From NCBI RefSeq assembly GCF_000764305.2, contig NW_025945864.1:159289-223288 (forward strand): a DNA stretch of 64,000 nt, given 5' to 3'. Positions within the stretch are counted from its first letter, which is position 1; every line of letters starts with the position of its first letter. The stretch comes from Hyalella azteca. Its lineage: Eukaryota; Arthropoda; Malacostraca; Amphipoda; Hyalellidae. The notes beneath the pieces were generated by a model. The model did no database searches and was not told the DNA's origin. It saw only the letters and a program-made list of their open reading frames with translations. This document shows, one piece after another, positions 58,628-64,000 of this stretch. The translations under genes were made by a program, and so were the position numbers.

Positions 58628-59940
58628 TGATGTTGGCAACACCCAATTTTGTAGTTTCAGATCAATAAAAAAATATTTTATTTTCTTTTCATACAAAGAT
58701 AGATATATATATTGCTTTTATCAATGGACACAAATTTTGTAATTTTTTTATTACTTGCATTTGAAAATAAAACTATTTCTCTAAGCAGTAGTTGACTTCA
58801 AAGTATTCCCTAACATGCCTATTTAATTGCATCATTGAAATTTTAAATTTGAATGAGTAATAAGATTTTATAAAAATATGTATTTTAACACGTTTTTCTT
58901 AGCTTAGCTTTGCAATTGTTTGTTTGTTTGTTTGTTGTTAACATTGACAACAAAAATTAGCCCACTTCTGATTGTTCTAGAGATCTGAAATTTGGCATGC
59001 AGGCTATTTTCGCCTAACAATTTCTTCCAATTGCGATATAGTTAAATTTCTTATTGTGATATTGACAGTATTGTCAGCATTTGAAGTTTTGACCATCTTG
59101 AGTTACGAGTTGAAAGAGAAACTAAGGAGTGAACTCAGGAGCTAGAAAGATGGCCCATTGGCAGTGGCTGAACAATCAATGATCATGCAAGTAAGTCATT
59201 GTCATTTTTTACACCATTGATATCATTTTTGGAACTAACATGAGTAACTAATGAATTTTCCAGTTCAAATTCAAGGGGGCCCAGGGGCCAAGGGCAAGGG
59301 GTGGCGACATGTTCAGACTGCCACACAGCGGTGGACCACCATAAGCAGGCATGGAATATATCTACTTGACAAGCCACGACTGAAATTTTCGAGCCATGGT
59401 TCCATTTTTTCAAGCCATGAATTCCATATTTTGGCCATGAAAAGCACGAATTGATTTACGAGGCACGAATTGATTTACAAAGTCCATGCACGTGCTATCC
59501 CAAATCTCTAATTTTACCACCCCAAAACAGTCAAACAGCAACTAAAACATTTGTCTTTCCTGCAAGCTGAACATGCGTTAGTGCAGTCTGGCATTACCGC
59601 AACTATGCTCTATCTTCAACAAAATGTTTAGGTTGCCTTGTTTACATTACAATGATTACGTTCTGCAGGATATTTTGGCAGGAACGGTAAAATAATGCGG
59701 ATTGCGGAAGTGGAAAATTCTATGAAATGACATACATTTGCAAAGTCCGAACTGCAATTTTTTCAATCAAACAAATTTAGGACATTTGAGCCCCGAGATT
59801 TCACATCTATGAAATTATATGATATTAGAGCCACAATAGGCTATTTCAGACAAAAATAGGACCCTTCCAGCCCTGGCCATAAGGCCCTCTTGAGCCTCGG
59901 CTCTCATCCTAGATAGAATTCCACTATGGATATGACACCC
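58628..59940. other. Intergenic, nothing recognised
   Basis: Contains (GTTT)n at 58918-58936 and a short GC-rich patch at 59270-59310. Small open frames are not supported. Confidence 0.4.
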
Positions 59941-59944
59941 TTTG

Positions 59945-60410
59945 CCACGGCTGTGTGTCGGAATTCCGACACTGTGTCGGAATTAGTTTTTATGTGTCTA
60001 AAACCATCTCTTAAATCAATCATTTACCAATTCATTTACCACTTAAAATCAGCAAATACAAGTATACTTAAAGGATTCCTAATATATTCACAGACTTATT
60101 TAAAAGTCTCAAACCATAATATTCTTTCTACACAAACAGTTTATCGCTATTTAGTAAAGCAAGGTCAACTATCAACTTTCATACGGGTTTTGATGTTCTC
60201 ACTAGTTGACTTGGGACTTTTGCTCTGAGTTTGCGGATCATAACATTTTCCCGCTAGACCTAATGTTTTGCGGAAATCTGGCATGCAATAGTATGACGCC
60301 ACTATTTCATCCATCTATGCATGCGCGGAACAAAGTCCAAGCTTCATGTAAAAGAAAAAGTTTAGGGTTGTCGGAATTACGCACAGTGTCGGAATATGGT
60401 GTGTTTACCC
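59945..60410. mobile_element. Probable MITE with GTGTCGGAATT terminal repeats
   Basis: TGTGTCGGAATTCCGACACTGTGTCGGAATTA at the left is a palindromic end; GTTGTCGGAATTACGCACAGTGTCGGAATAT at 60366-60397 repeats the GTGTCGGAAT word. The interior has no conserved protein. Superfamily unknown. Confidence 0.45.
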
Positions 60411-60494
60411 TATTTTCTAAATAGTTGGCTGAAGACTGGCAAATATCTAAAATGCAATAATTTCAATCCAAATTTGTAGGCATAGTGGCAAACC

Positions 60495-60640
60495 AGAGAT
60501 TTTTTAGAATCAGTTCATTTTTAATTTGAATAATTTCCTCATTTAATCAAGATTTAAACCAATTTCTTATGTTTGATAAAGCTGGTATCCATGATACTTT
60601 TCTGGTCTACTTCTGCAGGATGGAATTCTAATTTTGAAGG
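60495..60640. repeat. Dispersed repeat shared with 16765-16930
   Basis: GATTTTTTAGAATCAGTTCA, AACCAATTTCTTATG, AGCTGGTATCCATGATACTT and CTGGTCTACTT match the 16.8-kb copy in the same order with small indels. Confidence 0.7.
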
Positions 60641-61181
60641 TTCATACATTATTTCGATCCACCAAGACCACTTTTTCTACCCAACATTGTTATTTGAGGC
60701 AAAAAATGAACTTCTTAAAGCCTCAAAACACGTACACTAACTTGCTCAGTATCTATAAAGTACCTAATCACTTGGAAGTTGTATGCCTGCACCTTTCACT
60801 CAACAATTAAAATTAGACTTATAAAACCAAAAATCAAGTATTGCATTTTTTTTAATTGAAAAAAATTCTTTTACATCAAAAAGAATGAATTTTTTCTTAC
60901 AGCTCCTCACGAATGACGAATGAATGCTCCTCATATTGACAAATGACGATCTCACTCATATAGCTAAAAATTCTAAATTGAATGATTTTGTCGCTAAAAA
61001 TTCTAAATTGAATGATTTTGTCATTTCAAAGACTCCATTGATTACAGAACTTTAGTTTTCACAAGTGTATTCAAGAAAAGTTTCTGAAATAGTAGGAACA
61101 TTTCCATTATCATTCTGAAATAGAAACATCATTTCCATTCTTATATATAAACAGGATTAATAAAATACCTATCAAATCCAT

Positions 61182-63207
61182 CCAATGTCATTCAATTTGT
61201 GATGTATGAACAACAGTTTTACTTTCATTCCTATGATGCTCATTTTTACCGGTTGAAGCTGTAGAATTAAATTAAATTAAAAAATTAATTAAAATTAAAT
61301 TTTACTAAATCAAATTTTATTCTTTAATACACTAGATGGTACATGCTGTAGAATTTAATCCTGTTAGAAAAATGTTGAATTAAAAATCTGATTATATTTT
61401 TTAAATTAAAATTAATTTTTATTAAATTAAATTATACTATTAATGCACTATATGGTACATGCTCTATGTCCACTGTGCAGAGAGTGGATGAATATTGCAA
61501 GATCTTTGGCGACGCTTCAGTAGCAAAATTTATGCCTTCAGAAGATCTTGCCAACACATTTAGATTGAAATTCTTTCATTTAATATATTTATCAGTCTTA
61601 GGCCAACTATTTAAAAAAAAGTAAGGTTTCCGGTATGTTGGATTGATCAGTATGCAGTGAAGCTTGTCTGGAAATCAGTTGCGATGAGTTCCCGCAAAAA
61701 AATGTAAACATCAAGTTTATGATTATGTAGTTGCGGTCACATTTAGAGTGGTCAGACTGCATTATCACATGTTCAGTTGACATTTGCTGTACAATCGGAC
61801 TGTTATTAGGGTAAAATTAGTTATTAGGAGTAACACATGCATGCAACCTTGTAAATAAGTTCGTGGCTTGTAAATAGTTTTTCATTACTCATCGTAAATG
61901 GCTTTTCATTAAAAATTACCCGGCGACGCATCTTAAAATTACCCGGCAATGCTAAGGGCTTAAAAACCCATATATTGGCGACGCTGCATCCACCCTCTGC
62001 ACCATGGCTCTATGTTATATATAATGAAATAGTTTCCCATTTTAAACAATGAACATTTTCTAAAAGACACAAAACGTTCAAAAATGCGCAAAAGGCATAT
62101 GAAATCATTCAGAATTTGAAGTGAATTTATCAAGATAAACAACATAATAGGGCAAAAAATGGAAAAAATTTAAATCTTGAACGCATAAATGGGACCAATG
62201 TCATTCAATTTGTGATGTATGAACAACAGTTTTACTTTCATTCCTATGATGCTCATTTTTACCGGTTGAAGCTGTAGAATTAAATTAAATTAAAAAATTA
62301 ATTAAAATTAAATTTTACTAAATCAAATTTTATTCTTTAATACACTAGATGGTACATGCTGTAGAATTTAATCCTGTTAGAAAAATGTTGAATTAAAAAT
62401 CTGATTATATTTTTTAAATTAAAATTAATTTTTATTAAATTAAATTATACTATTAATGCACTATATGGTACATGCTCTATGTCCACTGTGCAGAGAGTGG
62501 ATGAATATTGCAAGATCTTTGGCGACGCTTCAGTAGCAAAATTTATGCCTTCAGAAGATCTTGCCAACACATTTAGATTGAAATTCTTTCATTTAATATA
62601 TTTATCAGTCTTAGGCCAACTATTTAAAAAAAAGTAAGGTTTCCGGTATGTTGGATTGATCAGTATGCAGTGAAGCTTGTCTGGAAATCAGTTGCGATGA
62701 GTTCCCGCAAAAAAATGTAAACATCAAGTTTATGATTATGTAGTTGCGGTCACATTTAGAGTGGTCAGACTGCATTATCACATGTTCAGTTGACATTTGC
62801 TGTACAATCGGACTGTTATTAGGGTAAAATTAGTTATTAGGAGTAACACATGCATGCAACCTTGTAAATAAGTTCGTGGCTTGTAAATAGTTTTTCATTA
62901 CTCATCGTAAATGGCTTTTCATTAAAAATTACCCGGCGACGCATCTTAAAATTACCCGGCAATGCTTAGGGCTTAAAAACCCATATATTGGCGACGCTGC
63001 ATCCACCCTCTGCACCATGGCTCTATGTTATATATAATGAAATAGTTTCCCATTTTAAACAATGAACATTTTCTAAAAGACACAAAACGTTCAAAAATGC
63101 GCAAAAGGCATATGAAATCATTCAGAATTTGAAGTGAATTTATCAAGATAAACAACATAATAGGGCAAAAAATGGAAAAAATTTAAATCTTGAACGCATA
63201 AATGGGT
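61182..63207. repeat. 1013-bp head-to-tail duplication, almost identical copies
   Basis: 61182-62194 and 62195-63207 agree base for base over all stretches compared, with one difference noted (GCTAAGGGC at about 61951 against GCTTAGGGC at about 62964). The unit contains AATTAAATTAAA-rich DNA, TTACCCGGCGACGCATC motifs and no credible gene. Either a very recent tandem duplication or an assembly artefact. Confidence 0.95.
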
Positions 63208-63639
63208 TTTTATAATTTGAAAAAAAAACTTTCAATCATTTAAATCTCAGAATGGAATGTGAATCAAATCTATTTATTGTGAAATCAAACTAGTCACAAC
63301 CAAAACAAAGTGTGTGTGACACCGTCTCGTAATATGTAATTAACGTAAACATAGAAGCACAATGTTAATGTACGCAGTGAAAGAGTAGCAGTTTATCTCA
63401 TAATTTTGTGTGATATCAAAAACTTTGTTGGTGTTGTCCAATCGTGACTGAATTTTTTATGAATGTTGATGCGTTTTTCTTTTATTTTAGAACGTATTCA
63501 TTGCAAAAATGTGTCCACTAGCCCCATACCCAGGATGGTGCCGTTTTCCGCGGATTAATCTGGCGTAAACGAGACTCCAAGCCCTTCTACTGGCGTACAA
63601 CGCGGTGTACAAAGAGCTAAAATAACGTTATTGGCAAAC

Positions 63640-63860
63640 ACGCCCGGTGTATGTCCGCATCTGGCTTGTCTTGACATATGTCTGCATCTGGGTGATCTGG
63701 CTTGTCCCGACGTACCGTACATCCGCATCTGGCTTGTCTTGGTGTACGTCCGCATCTGGGTGATCTGGCTTGTCCCAACATACCGTACGTCCGCATCTTG
63801 CTTGTCTTGGCGTACGTCCGCATATGGGTGATCTGGCTTGTCCCGACACACGTCCTCATC
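63640..63860. repeat. Minisatellite with CGTCCGCATCTGG / CTTGTC words, about 67-bp unit
   Basis: GTCCGCATCTGGCTTGTCTT, GGCGTACGTCCGCATCTGGG and TGATCTGGCTTGTCCCGACG alternate for more than three units. Open frames here are by-products of the repeat. Confidence 0.9.
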
Positions 63861-63879
63861 TGGTTTTGAGCATTTTAGT

Positions 63880-64000
63880 GCATACTAATGCGTTTTAAGG
63901 CAATTTAGGGCCTTCTAAGGCGATTTAGGGCCTTCTAATGCCATTTAGTGCGTTCTATTACGATCTAGTGCGTTCTATTACGATCTAGTGCCTTCTAATG
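63880..64000. repeat. 20-bp tandem repeat running off the right edge
   Basis: Units such as TTCTAATGCCATTTAGTGCG and TTCTATTACGATCTAGTGCG repeat at about 20 bp to the last base, so the array continues beyond the window. Confidence 0.9.

Noticed and set aside
63555..63859. Overlapping open frames on both strands at the right edge
   Set aside because: They are products of the minisatellite and carry its period in every frame.

Overview
The window is nuclear DNA of an arthropod, most likely not a dipteran. It is AT-rich and intron-rich, full of small DNA transposons, LINE scraps and minisatellites, and carries a decayed (CCTAA)n tract at about 43.6-44.2 kb that matches the TTAGG telomere repeat of most insects and many other arthropods. 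The species cannot be named from the sequence. No tRNA, rRNA or CRISPR locus was seen.

Five protein-coding loci are supported. (1) A partial nuclear-type protein exon at the left edge (+). (2) A complete four-exon non-muscle myosin regulatory light chain gene (sqh/MRLC type, +, 7456-11357, 172 aa). (3) A convergent three-exon gene for a 579-aa leucine-rich-repeat-like protein (-, 12773-15880). (4) A large eleven-exon gene (-, 22229-38731) whose exons join in one reading frame to about 2138 aa. Its order is Gly/Pro and Met/Pro/Gln/His hexapeptide repeats, an RRM-like fold, an RS domain, three CCCH fingers of Unkempt-like spacing, a degenerate DEAD-box RecA1-like segment, a second RS/poly-Ser region and a long unrecognised C-terminus. 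(5) A seven-exon gene (-, 49565-55693, 830 aa) with a U1-type C2H2 finger followed by two tandem SGNH/GDSL-like domains that have both lost the catalytic Ser and His. Exon joins were derived by hand from GT/GC-AG sites and phase; in each of the four multi-exon genes the total is an exact multiple of three.

The two long genes look like the most original content. Gene 4 combines RNA-binding modules with what appears to be a dead helicase lobe; gene 5 combines a nucleic-acid-type zinc finger with two dead hydrolase folds. I know of no named family with either arrangement, but no search was possible.

The rest is repeat landscape: an hAT-like MITE (0.9 kb), a LINE endonuclease scrap (1.6 kb), long foldback elements (8.6-9.6 kb and 17.8-18.8 kb), a MITE family with three copies (24.5, 33.3, 56.3 kb), a pogo/Tigger-like element (42 kb), a piggyBac-type MITE with TTAA duplications (53.7 kb), a piggyBac transposase tail (58.4 kb), a 1013-bp near-perfect tandem duplication (61.2-63.2 kb) and many minisatellites. 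The sqh locus has been disturbed: part of exon 2 and its donor are duplicated across an inserted foldback, and a minisatellite abuts the last acceptor.

There are assembly faults. Nextera mosaic-end and mate-pair junction adapter sequences flank an N gap at 6.6-7.0 kb, and 30 bases beside the gap are copied from 11.18 kb.
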